Positions 29,290 through 38,135 of a DNA stretch of 48,640 nucleotides are shown piece after piece. The notes under the pieces were generated by a model. That model was given only the letters and a program-made list of their open reading frames with translations, did no database searches and was not told where the DNA came from. This stretch comes from an uncultured Paracoccaceae bacterium (GTDB lineage Bacteria > Pseudomonadota > Alphaproteobacteria > Rhodobacterales > Rhodobacteraceae). How positions within the stretch are numbered: the first letter of the stretch is position 1; the number at the start of each line of letters is the position of its first letter. The stretch covers positions 1 to 48,640 of the forward strand of contig CALHAP010000180.1 of NCBI GenBank assembly GCA_937931795.1, given 5' to 3'. Position numbers and translations under genes: made by a program.

Positions 29290-30078
29290 ATGACCATTTC
29301 AATGACCGGAAAACGCGGGCTTATCATGGGGGTCGCCAACGAGCGCTCGATCGCATGGGGCATCGCCAAAGCCATGTCGCAGGCGGGCGCGGAACTCGCG
29401 TTCAGCTATCAGGGCGAAGCCTTTGGCAAACGCCTAGAGCCGCTCGCAGCCTCTGTCGGATCGGACCTGATGGTCGATGTGGATGTGACGGACGAGGCCA
29501 GCATGGATGCGGCCTTTGCCGCCCTCAAAGACAAATGGGGTACGATTGATTTCGTCGTCCACGCCATCGCGTTCTCGGACAAAAACGAGCTGACGGGCCG
29601 GATTAGCGACACGTCCCGCGCGAACTTCCAGAACTCGCTGACGATATCCTGCTTCAGCTTTATCGACGTGGCCAAACGCGCGTCGCAGATGATGCCCGAC
29701 GGCGGCACCCTGCTGACGCTGACCTACCAAGGGTCCAACCGCGTCACACCGTTTTACAATGTCATGGGCGTGGCCAAGGCGGCGCTGGAAAGTGCGACGC
29801 GCTATCTGGCCAATGATCTGGGACCGCAAGGCATCCGCGTCAACGCAATCTCGCCCGGCCCGATGAAGACACTGGCAGGGGCGGCCATCGGAGGCGCGCG
29901 CAAGACGTACAAGCACACAGATGCAAATGCGCCGCTGCGCTCGAATGCGACGCTAGAGGCGGTGGGCGGCACAGCGGTCTATCTGGCGTCGGACGCGGGG
30001 GCCTGCACCACGGGCGAAATTATCCGGGTCGATGGCGGCTATCATGTGCTGGGCATGCCGCAGAGCGACAATATCTAA
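29290..30078 (+). CDS. fabI: Enoyl-[ACP] reductase (NADH)
   Basis: 'GKRGLIMGVANERSIAWGIAKAM', 'YNVMGVAKAALESATRYLANDLGPQGIRVNAISPGPMKTLAG'. Confidence 0.97.
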   Translation: MTISMTGKRGLIMGVANERSIAWGIAKAMSQAGAELAFSYQGEAFGKRLEPLAASVGSDLMVDVDVTDEASMDAAFAALKDKWGTIDFVVHAIAFSDKNELTGRISDTSRANFQNSLTISCFSFIDVAKRASQMMPDGGTLLTLTYQGSNRVTPFYNVMGVAKAALESATRYLANDLGPQGIRVNAISPGPMKTLAGAAIGGARKTYKHTDANAPLRSNATLEAVGGTAVYLASDAGACTTGEIIRVDGGYHVLGMPQSDNI

Positions 30079-30135
30079 AATGGGCTTGGCCGGGGGCCAT
30101 AGATCACACCACGGCCTCGTATCAAATACCCTGCC

Positions 30136-30660
30136 TTAAATACCCTCAGCGCAGGCTTCGAGCAAATCGCCGATATAATCCGGGTCGATCTTGACGCCCG
30201 AGGCGAGCAGCGATGCCAAGAAACGGAGCATCATCACGGATTCGTCCGCCGTTACCGGGTCTTTGGTCAAAATATCGACCTCAAGCCTGCCCATCGCACG
30301 GCGCAGATCCTTGATCCGCACGTCAAGTGCCGCCAATTCCTCGGCCGCGCCCAATACCAAAACGGGCGGCTTCCCTTGGTCACGCGCCATCTTGCGCGCC
30401 CAAGCGGGGCCTTCGTTCAATTTGGGATACAGCCCGTCATCAATGGCCTGCACATCAGTGGGCGCAAGCGCTGTTTCTTTCAAACGCAGCGCTTCCATCA
30501 GGGTCGTCTGGCGTCGAGACAATTCACGGACCCGCTGCGCAAACCCTTGGTGTTGCTGCATATCAGCAGCCCAAGTTTCATCGACGCGTGGTCCGGTGGC
30601 CGCCACAACGGGGGCCGGGGAGATACGGTGGCTTTCCTTAATATCGAACAGCGCACTCAT
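30136..30660 (-). CDS. Hypothetical protein
   Basis: 175 aa ORF 'MSALFDIKESHRISPAP...' with no family recognised. Confidence 0.6.
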   Translation of the reverse strand: MSALFDIKESHRISPAPVVAATGPRVDETWAADMQQHQGFAQRVRELSRRQTTLMEALRLKETALAPTDVQAIDDGLYPKLNEGPAWARKMARDQGKPPVLVLGAAEELAALDVRIKDLRRAMGRLEVDILTKDPVTADESVMMLRFLASLLASGVKIDPDYIGDLLEACAEGI

Positions 30661-31057
30661 GGCTTTTCTCACTCTCAATGTTCATCGCGGCGAAATGGCT
30701 GCGATATGGAAACAATTGACTGTGAAATGTCCAAAATTTTGAACGAATTGTGACGCTCGCGCCTTACTCAATAAAATATGCTTAACAAATGAGGGGTTTA
30801 GCCGAAGATCCTTCACCACCACGCTGACCACAACACGTAAGAAGCCCTTATTTCATGGCCTTTCAGCCGCACCGCTGGTCCGGCAAATTCTTTGGCATAA
30901 AAATGACACTGTTACAAAAAATTTACAAAAAAGCCGGGCAATACGCGCCATCACCCGTCTCGCACTTTCAAATTCTTGTTCTTTTTGAGACGGATAGTCT
31001 CTATTTTGATGCCACATTGGAAACGATGGGCGATCAATGTGACCGCCCCCACAGGCC

Positions 31058-31486
31058 TCAATCAATACGCACAATCGTGAAATCAAAGCGCAGGTCTTTG
31101 CCCGCCAGCGGATGATTGGCATCCAGCACGACCGTTTCCTCGCCAATCGTCACCACCTGCATGAGCAAAACCTGTCCGTCCTTGGTCTGCATTTGCACCT
31201 GCCCGCCTTCCGTCAACGGCACGGTATCTGGGAAAAAGCTGCGAGGCACATCTTGGCGTCCCCCTTCGCGCACCGGGCCATACGCCTGATCGCTGGGGAT
31301 ATCGACGACCTTTTGGTCGCCTTGCGCCATCCCCATCAGCGCCGCGTCAAGACCCGCAATCACATGGCCCACGCCCACAGTAAACTCCAACGGATCGCGC
31401 CCCTCAGAGCTGTCGAACACCGTCCCGTCGGTCAGCGTGCCGGTGTAGTGGATGGCGACGGTGTCGCCCTGTTTGATCGCGGTCAT
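31058..31486 (-). CDS. FKBP-type peptidyl-prolyl cis-trans isomerase (SlyD-like)
   Basis: 'GDTVAIHYTGTLTDGTVFDSSEGRDPLEFTVGVGHVIAGLDAALMGMAQGDQK', 'LDANHPLAGKDLRFDF'. Confidence 0.94.
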   Translation of the reverse strand: MTAIKQGDTVAIHYTGTLTDGTVFDSSEGRDPLEFTVGVGHVIAGLDAALMGMAQGDQKVVDIPSDQAYGPVREGGRQDVPRSFFPDTVPLTEGGQVQMQTKDGQVLLMQVVTIGEETVVLDANHPLAGKDLRFDFTIVRID

Positions 31487-31619
31487 GGTGTCATCCCTTT
31501 GGTTTCACGCTGCTTAACAGCCCCGCCAGCCCGCGCCAAATAATATCAGACACAGGGTCCAGTTTTCGCTTTCTTTCACCCGAGGCTCTCGGCACTCTGA
31601 CCGTTGAAGGAGACAGCAG

Positions 31620-32297
31620 ATGCCAATCACCACTGCCATTTTCGACGCCTACGGCACGCTGTTTGACGTCAATGCCGCCGCGAGAATGGCCGCCTCCGAA
31701 CCCGCGCATGCTGCCCTCGCCGATCATTGGCCCCAAATCGCGCGCGACTGGCGGCTGAAACAATTGCAATACACATGGCTGCGCGCTGTCGCAGATCAGC
31801 ATTGTGATTTCTGGCAGGTCACCTGCGATGGTCTCGATTGGGCGCTAGAGGCCGCAGGTCTGCAAGACGACGCCACCCGCGCCCGCCTGTTGGCCCTCTA
31901 CCGTGAGCTGGCCGCCTACCCTGAAGTCGCCACGATGCTGAGCACCCTCAAATCACGCGGGTTGAACACCGGCATCCTGTCAAACGGCTCGCCGCATATG
32001 CTCACCTCAGCCGTCAACTCGGCGGGCCTCACCGACAGTCTCGACGCGGTTCTGTCGGTCGAAGATGTCGGCGTCTTCAAACCCCACGCCCGCGTCTACG
32101 ACATGGTAGGCGCACGCTTCGGCTGCGCCAAGGGTGAGGTGCTATTCGTGTCCTCCAACGGTTGGGACGCCGCAGGGGCTGCGGGCTACGGGTTCCAAAC
32201 GGCGTGGGTCAACCGCGCGGACGAACCAGTTGATCGCCTCCACGCGGCCCCGCACCACATCTTACCCGATCTCATCACAATACCAGATTTGTGCTAG
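31620..32297 (+). CDS. Haloacid dehalogenase type II (HAD)
   Basis: 'FDAYGTLFDVNAA', 'GILSNGSPHML', 'SVEDVGVFKPHARVYDM', 'FVSSNGWDAAGAAGYGF'. Confidence 0.92.
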   Translation: MPITTAIFDAYGTLFDVNAAARMAASEPAHAALADHWPQIARDWRLKQLQYTWLRAVADQHCDFWQVTCDGLDWALEAAGLQDDATRARLLALYRELAAYPEVATMLSTLKSRGLNTGILSNGSPHMLTSAVNSAGLTDSLDAVLSVEDVGVFKPHARVYDMVGARFGCAKGEVLFVSSNGWDAAGAAGYGFQTAWVNRADEPVDRLHAAPHHILPDLITIPDLC

Positions 32298-33127
32298 TGC
32301 CTGATTTTATCACAACAGACGGCACCCGCTTGCACTATTCCGATCTTGGCGATGGCCCAGTTACGCTTTGCCTCGCAGGCTTGACCCGCAATAGTGCAGA
32401 TTTCCAACATGCCCTCCTGCATTTGTCAGGTCGCATCCTTTGCATGGATTACCGGGGGCGGGGCCAATCCGACTGGGCCGATCCTGCCACCTACACGATC
32501 CCGCAAGAGGCCCATGACGCGTTGGCCCTACTTGATCACCTTAACATCCCACGCACCAGCATCTTGGGCACATCACGTGGCGGCCTCATCGCGATGGTGA
32601 TCGCCGCCACTGCCAAGGACCGGCTGACGGGCGTGGCCCTCAACGACATCGGCCCCGAGCTGGGACAGGCGGGCCTCGACGTAATCCGCGACTACATCGG
32701 TATCCCGCCACCGTTTCGCACTTATGCCGAGGCAGCCGAGGCGCGGGCCAAAACGTGGGTGCAGTTCCGAGACGTGCCCATGTCGCGCTGGTTGGCCGAG
32801 GTCGAAGCGCACTACGCCGAGACCCCCGACGGCCTCACCCTGCGCTACGACCCCGCCTTACGCGATGCTGTGCTGGCAGCAGGCGAGGCACCCCTGCCCG
32901 ATATGTGGCCACTGTTTGATGCGCTGGATGGTCTGCCGCTGGCGGTGATCCGAGGCGCAAACTCTGACCTTCTAACGCTTGAGACCACGCAACAGATGCA
33001 AACCCGTCGCCCCGACATGCGGCTGGCGATTGTACCAGATCGGGGGCATGTGCCGTTCTTGGACGAGCCAGAGGCCCTCGCCGTGTTGCGGGACTGGCAA
33101 GCCGACATTGCAAAGGACACGTTATGA
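32291..33127 (+). CDS. Alpha/beta hydrolase
   Basis: 'LGTSRGGLIAM' nucleophile elbow, 'MDYRGRGQSDW', 'IVPDRGHVPFLDEPEAL'. Confidence 0.88.
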   Translation: MLVPDFITTDGTRLHYSDLGDGPVTLCLAGLTRNSADFQHALLHLSGRILCMDYRGRGQSDWADPATYTIPQEAHDALALLDHLNIPRTSILGTSRGGLIAMVIAATAKDRLTGVALNDIGPELGQAGLDVIRDYIGIPPPFRTYAEAAEARAKTWVQFRDVPMSRWLAEVEAHYAETPDGLTLRYDPALRDAVLAAGEAPLPDMWPLFDALDGLPLAVIRGANSDLLTLETTQQMQTRRPDMRLAIVPDRGHVPFLDEPEALAVLRDWQADIAKDTL

Positions 33128-34092
33128 TCGACGACATCCGCGCCGCCGCCAAACGCATCGCAGGCCATGTGGTTCGCACGCCGCTGCTAGAATCTGACGC
33201 GCTCAACGCCGCCGCAGGTCGCCGCGTCTTGGTCAAAGCGGAATGCCTTCAAAAGACCGGCTCGTTCAAAGCACGCGGCGGGTGGTCCGCCGTCTCGAAC
33301 CTCACAGACGACCAGCTCGCCAAGGGCGTCATCGCCTTTTCCTCGGGCAACCACGCCCAAGGGGTCGCCCGCGCCGCCCGCGCCCATGAGTGCCCCGCCG
33401 TGATCCTGATGCCCCGCGACGCGCCACAGGCCAAGATCGACGGCACCCGCGCGCTGGGGGCCGAGGTGATCCTGTTCGACCGCGCCAATGACGACCGCGA
33501 CGCATTGGGGGCCAAGCTAGCGTCTGATCGCGGTCTGACCCTGATCAAACCCTTCGACAACCTCGACGTGATCGCGGGCCAAGGCACCGTGGGCCTAGAG
33601 ATCGCCGCCCAAGCCGCTGAGTTGGGCGTGACCGAGGGCCAAGTCCTCGTCTGCTGCGGTGGCGGTGGGCTGACATCCGGCGTGGCCCTCGCCCTAGAGG
33701 CCGACGCCCCTGCCATGCGGGTCCATCCCGTCGAGCCTGCGGGGTTCGACGATGTCACCCGCTCGCTCGCCCACGGCACGCACCAACGCAATGCCGCGCT
33801 CGCAGGCTCGATCTGCGACGCGATTGTCACGCCCACGCCCGGCGACCTGACCTTTCCACATCTCAAACGCCTCTGCGGGCCGGGCATCGTGGTCACCGAC
33901 GCCGAGGCGCAGCAGGCCATGGCCGCCGCCTTCACCCACCTCTCGCTCGTCACTGAGCCGGGGGGCGCCGTGGCACTCGCGGCCGCCCTTTTCCATCCGA
34001 ATGACCTGACCCACGACACAATCATCGTCACGATCTCGGGCGGGAACGTCGATGCCAGTCTCTTTGCCGAGACAATCACCGCCTATGTCTGA
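33124..34092 (+). CDS. Threonine/serine dehydratase (PLP, fold type II)
   Basis: 'LVKAECLQKTGSFKARGGWSAV', 'SSGNHAQGVARAA', 'CCGGGGLTSGVALAL'. Confidence 0.9.
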   Translation: MIDDIRAAAKRIAGHVVRTPLLESDALNAAAGRRVLVKAECLQKTGSFKARGGWSAVSNLTDDQLAKGVIAFSSGNHAQGVARAARAHECPAVILMPRDAPQAKIDGTRALGAEVILFDRANDDRDALGAKLASDRGLTLIKPFDNLDVIAGQGTVGLEIAAQAAELGVTEGQVLVCCGGGGLTSGVALALEADAPAMRVHPVEPAGFDDVTRSLAHGTHQRNAALAGSICDAIVTPTPGDLTFPHLKRLCGPGIVVTDAEAQQAMAAAFTHLSLVTEPGGAVALAAALFHPNDLTHDTIIVTISGGNVDASLFAETITAYV

Positions 34093-34882
34093 GGTCCGCC
34101 GCGTCACATCGGGCGGCGTCAGCCTGCACACCAAGGTTGAGGGACAGGTAGACGGCCCCTGCATCGTCTTCGCCAATTCGCTCGGCACAACGCTCGAGAT
34201 CTGGGACAACGTCCTGTCCCACCTGCCCCCCGGCCTGCGGATCATCCGCTACGACAAACGCGGCCATGGGCGCTCGGATGTGCCAGACGCGCCCTACACG
34301 ATGGGCCAGCTGATCAGCGACGCCGAAGCGGTCTGCGACGCACACAACGTCCGGGACGCGGTCTTCGTCGGCCTGTCGGTCGGCGGCATGATCGCCCAAG
34401 GCCTCGCGATCAAGCGCCTCGATCTGGTGCGCGCCATGGTCCTGTCGAACACAGCCGCCAAGATCGGCACGCCCGCGCTCTGGTCCGACCGGATCGCCGC
34501 GATCGAGCGGGACGGTTTGGAGGCGCACGGCGACGCGATCATGGACCGCTGGTTCGGCCCCGATTTCCGCAATTGCGCGGGCGTTACCCGCTGGCGCAAC
34601 ATGCTGACCACCACGCCACTGGCCGGCTATCTGGGCACCTGTGCAGCCATCGCGGGCACCGATTTCTACACACCCACGTCTGGCTTGCGCCTGCCGACAC
34701 TGGGAATAGCCGGCACTAATGACCAAGCGACCCCGCCCGATCTGGTTCGCGAAACGACGGATCTGATACCGGGCAGCGCGTTCGCGCTATTGCGCCGCGC
34801 AGGCCACCTGCCGTGCGTCGAGCAGCCAGAGGTCTACGCGGGGCTGTTGGGAGATTTTCTGATGAAAGTGGGGCATATGTGA
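34085..34882 (+). CDS. pcaD: 3-oxoadipate enol-lactonase
   Basis: 'IVFANSLGTTLEIWDNVLSHLP', 'RYDKRGHGRSDVPDAPYTM', 'FVGLSVGGMIAQGLA'. Confidence 0.88.
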   Translation: MSEVRRVTSGGVSLHTKVEGQVDGPCIVFANSLGTTLEIWDNVLSHLPPGLRIIRYDKRGHGRSDVPDAPYTMGQLISDAEAVCDAHNVRDAVFVGLSVGGMIAQGLAIKRLDLVRAMVLSNTAAKIGTPALWSDRIAAIERDGLEAHGDAIMDRWFGPDFRNCAGVTRWRNMLTTTPLAGYLGTCAAIAGTDFYTPTSGLRLPTLGIAGTNDQATPPDLVRETTDLIPGSAFALLRRAGHLPCVEQPEVYAGLLGDFLMKVGHM

Positions 34883-35000
34883 AGGAAGAGGGCGGCGACC
34901 GCCCGTCGATCACCGCGCACAATTGAGCAGATTTACCGGATTTTCTGTCTCCTATCGCCGAGCCGCGACACGCATTATCGACACAAACGCCAAGCATTTC

Positions 35001-35035
35001 TGACCCAGACCGGACCTTGGGACCAGTCTGGGTCA
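35001..35035. repeat. Inverted repeat downstream of pcaD
   Basis: TGACCCAGACCGG-ACCTTGGGA-CCAGTCTGGGTCA: 13-bp arms with one mismatch. Confidence 0.7.
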
Positions 35036-35070
35036 AGGGCGGTAGGGCGGACAAAGTGACGTTCTAGAAC

Positions 35071-35463
35071 TCAGCTCGCAAAGTACGCTATTGCCACTCC
35101 AACCAAAACAACCCTGATCGCTATGCTGAATGTCGAATAGCCCAATCGCACCCGTTGTTCTGACATCGGGATATTCATGTGAACCGTTGGACGTGACCAT
35201 GGATTGAAGCCAAATTGATAGCTTTCTGTTTTTGTGATTAGTTGCAGCACCTCAGCAGGAATGAACCATTGCTTAGTCTTAAACAGCGTTGCTGAGTCAA
35301 TCTCGTCGAAAGGCACAACCCAAGAACCACAGGATATTTTGTCCTCATAAACTTTAAAGGATTCCCTCTTAGAGCCTATCCATTTTGCAGAATATTCAGG
35401 AGTGCTATCGACACCTTTGATGGCCTTGCAGAAACAGCTATACTTAAGTTTGGATGATGCCAT
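35071..35463 (-). CDS. Orphan hypothetical protein with a C-terminal TM segment
   Basis: 'MASSKLKYSCFCKAIKG...SIAIRVVLVGVAIAYFAS', AT-rich. Confidence 0.55.
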   Translation of the reverse strand: MASSKLKYSCFCKAIKGVDSTPEYSAKWIGSKRESFKVYEDKISCGSWVVPFDEIDSATLFKTKQWFIPAEVLQLITKTESYQFGFNPWSRPTVHMNIPMSEQRVRLGYSTFSIAIRVVLVGVAIAYFAS

Positions 35464-35664
35464 TCTTGATCGTCCTCGTTGACAACTGCGTCCATGAAGC
35501 AAGGATATAGCTCTGCCAGACGTTTACCATGATGAGAGGAATGTGAGGAAAATGGGGCGGCTTTTCAACTCGTTTAGATGCCACAGTTCGGGGTAACTAA
35601 GGGCTCATTTTCCTCTTTCGCTGCAATCTGCATGAAAGGCAGCTTTATTGATTTTCAAAAATTG

Positions 35665-35724
35665 GCCACGTTATGTCACGGACAAGGTCAAGCACATCTG
35701 ACGTTTGACACCGACCCTGAGCAA
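35665..35724. repeat. Left copy of island-flanking direct repeat
   Basis: GCCACGTTATGTCACGGACAAGGTCAAGCACATCTGACGTTTGACACCGACCCTGAGCAA, similar to 48582-48640. Confidence 0.8.
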
Positions 35725-35767
35725 CCACCGCTTGCACCCCTCACCCCGCTCTGACATCCCTGCCCCC

Positions 35768-35985
35768 ATGACCGCCACACCCTTTGACAGCCCGTTGTAC
35801 CGCGATCTCTTCACTGACCGAGAGACCGCCACGTTGTTCACCGACACCGCCGAGCTGCGGGCGATGTTGCTCACGTGGGGGGCCTTGGCTTTGGCGCAGG
35901 CCAAACACGGATTGATCCCCGAGACCGCCGCCCACGCGATCCAGCGCGCGGCGATGGAAATCCAAATTGACCCTGCTGTCATTCA
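35768..35985 (+). pseudogene. pcaB: 5' fragment of pcaB (3-carboxy-cis,cis-muconate cycloisomerase)
   Basis: 'MTATPFDSPLYRDLFTDRETATLFTDTAELRAMLLTWGALALAQAKHGLIPETAAHAIQRAAMEIQIDPA', then loss of similarity where the antisense transposase begins. Boundary approximate. Confidence 0.8.
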
Positions 35986-36241
35986 GAGCGTTCATAATGT
36001 CCGCCCACAGGCCTGCCAGGGTCCAACATCGAAACTGACGGTAAGCGCTGGACCAATTGCCAAATTCACCAGGTAAGTCGCGCCATGGCGACCCGGTCCG
36101 GGTAATCCAGAAAACACCATCTAAAATAAGTTGATGGATGGACGGTTTGCGCCCATTAAGGGTGCGGAACACAAGAAAAAGGCATCCAAAAATCGCCCAC
36201 CCCTCGCCAGACATAAGGTCTTGGACCAAGTGGTTCGCCAT
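35985..36241 (-). mobile_element. Truncated IS5-family (IS427-like) transposase N-terminal fragment
   Basis: 'LILDGVFWITRTGSPWRDLPGEFGNWSSAYRQFRCWTLAGLWADIMNALNDS', then fused to antisense pcaB; no remainder of the transposase seen. Confidence 0.85.
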
Positions 36242-36465
36242 ATCAGATACCAGCTTAAATCACGCCTCCGCCACTTTGGGGATACCCTTGCTCCACACGG
36301 CCTAATCGCCTCTCACCCCCCGATCTGGGCTTGGTGCGTTTGATACATAAGGCCGGGAAAAAGGAAACTTTGCTCCACTGTTGTTGACGACTGCCTTTAC
36401 GAATACTCTTTTGCCAACGAAACGAGGGCCCGTTCCGGCATAAAACCTGTCCGTAGATACCGAGG

Positions 36466-37143
36466 CTATTCGCCATCCGCCGCTGGCGTGTTTTGCCGAG
36501 GGCCGTAGTCTGCAAATGCAACAATAACCTCAGACATCTGATCATCCGTCAACAGCGTGGGCGTGCCGGTCATTTGGGCAAGCGTATAGACCCGCGCGAG
36601 GTTTTCGAGCTCTTCCATGCGCCACAGCGCACGCGCGAGGGTTTCGCCGGTGACAATTGCGCCGTGGTTCGCCAGCAGGCAGGCGCGCCGGTCTGTCAGT
36701 GCTTTGGTGGCCATCTCGGCCAGCTCACGGCTGCCGAACAGCGCATAATCGACCAGCGGGACATCATTGCCCCCAAATGCTGCGACCATGTAGTGACACG
36801 CAGGGATCGGGCGGCGCTGAATGGCCAGCGCGGTGGCATGGGCGGGATGCGCATGGACGACCGCGATTTGGTCCGGGTTCGCCCGCAGGATCGCCTGATG
36901 AAAGCGCCATTCACTGCTGGGGGGATAGGTCCCTGTCAGATCTGGGTCGCCATCAAGCGGCACGCGGCACATCATGTCGGGCCGCAAATCGTCATAGGGC
37001 ACGCCCGAAGGGGTAATGATCATCTGATCCCCGCACCGGACCGAGATGTTACCAGAGGTGCCTTGGTTCAAACCTGATGAGACCATCCACCGACAGCCAT
37101 CTATGATAGCCTGACGCAGGGTCTGATCGGCATCCGGCGTCAT
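36466..37143 (-). CDS. Class II aldolase/adducin family protein (candidate methylthioribulose/deoxyribulose-1-P aldolase)
   Basis: 'NQGTSGNISVR', 'MIITPSGVPYDDL', 'VVHAHPAHATALA', 'CLLANHGAIVTGETLARA'; adjacent to mtnA/mtnK. Confidence 0.9.
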   Translation of the reverse strand: MTPDADQTLRQAIIDGCRWMVSSGLNQGTSGNISVRCGDQMIITPSGVPYDDLRPDMMCRVPLDGDPDLTGTYPPSSEWRFHQAILRANPDQIAVVHAHPAHATALAIQRRPIPACHYMVAAFGGNDVPLVDYALFGSRELAEMATKALTDRRACLLANHGAIVTGETLARALWRMEELENLARVYTLAQMTGTPTLLTDDQMSEVIVAFADYGPRQNTPAADGE

Positions 37144-38135
37144 GGCGCATCCTGCAACAAAAGCGCGGCCGAGGCCGAACACGTGACAAGATGCGTGACA
37201 TAACCGCCCAGCATGGCAGCGCGCGTGGCGGGCACGCGGTCTATGCCCGCTGACACCAACATGCCCATATCCTTGTCGCGCATTTGATCCAGTGAGACAC
37301 CGATCATCCGGTCTTCGATCGGGGCAGGCATGGCCGCACCGTCTTGATCAATGATGCGCCCGCAAATCACGCCCGCAGCCCCTTTGTCGCGCATCTGCGC
37401 CAGCGTTGCGTGATCCAACAGGCCGGTCATGGCGATATGGCTGTCGGGGTCGGTTGTCCCAGCAGCAAAGATTGTCTTCTTGCACTGCGCAACCTTTTCA
37501 AGCTGATGGGCGATCATTGGTTCTGCTTTCAGCGTCTCGCAAAGCTCTGCCGAAGACAGCAAAAGCGGGGCGTGCAGGTTGTCACATTTTGCCCCGAACC
37601 TTTGCGCCAGTGTAGCCGCACAGTTTTCTGCGGCAAAACCGATTTCCGAGGGCTTCGAGCCGATCAATTGCACGATGGTCACATCCTCCAACGCCAGCTT
37701 GGGGGCGATTTCAGCCAAGCGGTAGATCGTCTCGCCCCATGCGATGCCAAGCTGGTCACCGGGGTTCAAAAAGTTGGGCAACCAATCCGAGGCGGCTTGC
37801 ACAACCCGCTCTTTCGAGCGGCTGGCAGAAGCTATGTCCGTGGGGACGATCAAGGCATCCTCGATGCCAAACTTGGCTTTGAGATCAAAGGCCAGCTGGT
37901 TATTGCGAAAAACATCGCTGTCCAACGTCACGCGCACATAATCGCGGCGGCGTGCTTCGGCCAGATAATTCACCACCGATGCGCGGCTGATATTCAGGCG
38001 CTTGGCGATGTCCCCTTGATTGAGGCCATCATGGAAATAGAGCCATGCGGCTTCGATGATATTGTCCTCAAGGCGTGACACACGACCCAAGCTGCTACCA
38101 GTTGGTTTCGGCGGGACCGCGGCTGGTGCTGGCAT
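37140..38135 (-). CDS. SorC/DeoR-type sugar-binding transcriptional regulator
   Basis: HTH 'AWLYFHDGLNQGDIAKRLNISRASVVNYLAEARRRDYV'; sugar-binding 'LGIAWGETIYRLAE', 'GDVCGRII'-like region 'AAGVICGRIIDQDG'. Confidence 0.93.
   Translation of the reverse strand: MPAPAAVPPKPTGSSLGRVSRLEDNIIEAAWLYFHDGLNQGDIAKRLNISRASVVNYLAEARRRDYVRVTLDSDVFRNNQLAFDLKAKFGIEDALIVPTDIASASRSKERVVQAASDWLPNFLNPGDQLGIAWGETIYRLAEIAPKLALEDVTIVQLIGSKPSEIGFAAENCAATLAQRFGAKCDNLHAPLLLSSAELCETLKAEPMIAHQLEKVAQCKKTIFAAGTTDPDSHIAMTGLLDHATLAQMRDKGAAGVICGRIIDQDGAAMPAPIEDRMIGVSLDQMRDKDMGMLVSAGIDRVPATRAAMLGGYVTHLVTCSASAALLLQDAP

Noticed and set aside
30679-31057. Small ORFs in the AT-rich gap (30853-31146 - and 30855-31115 +)
   Set aside because: No start-site support or domain; they mutually overlap and run into the FKBP gene.
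33249-34079. 276-aa minus-strand ORF
   Set aside because: Shadow ORF opposite the threonine dehydratase.
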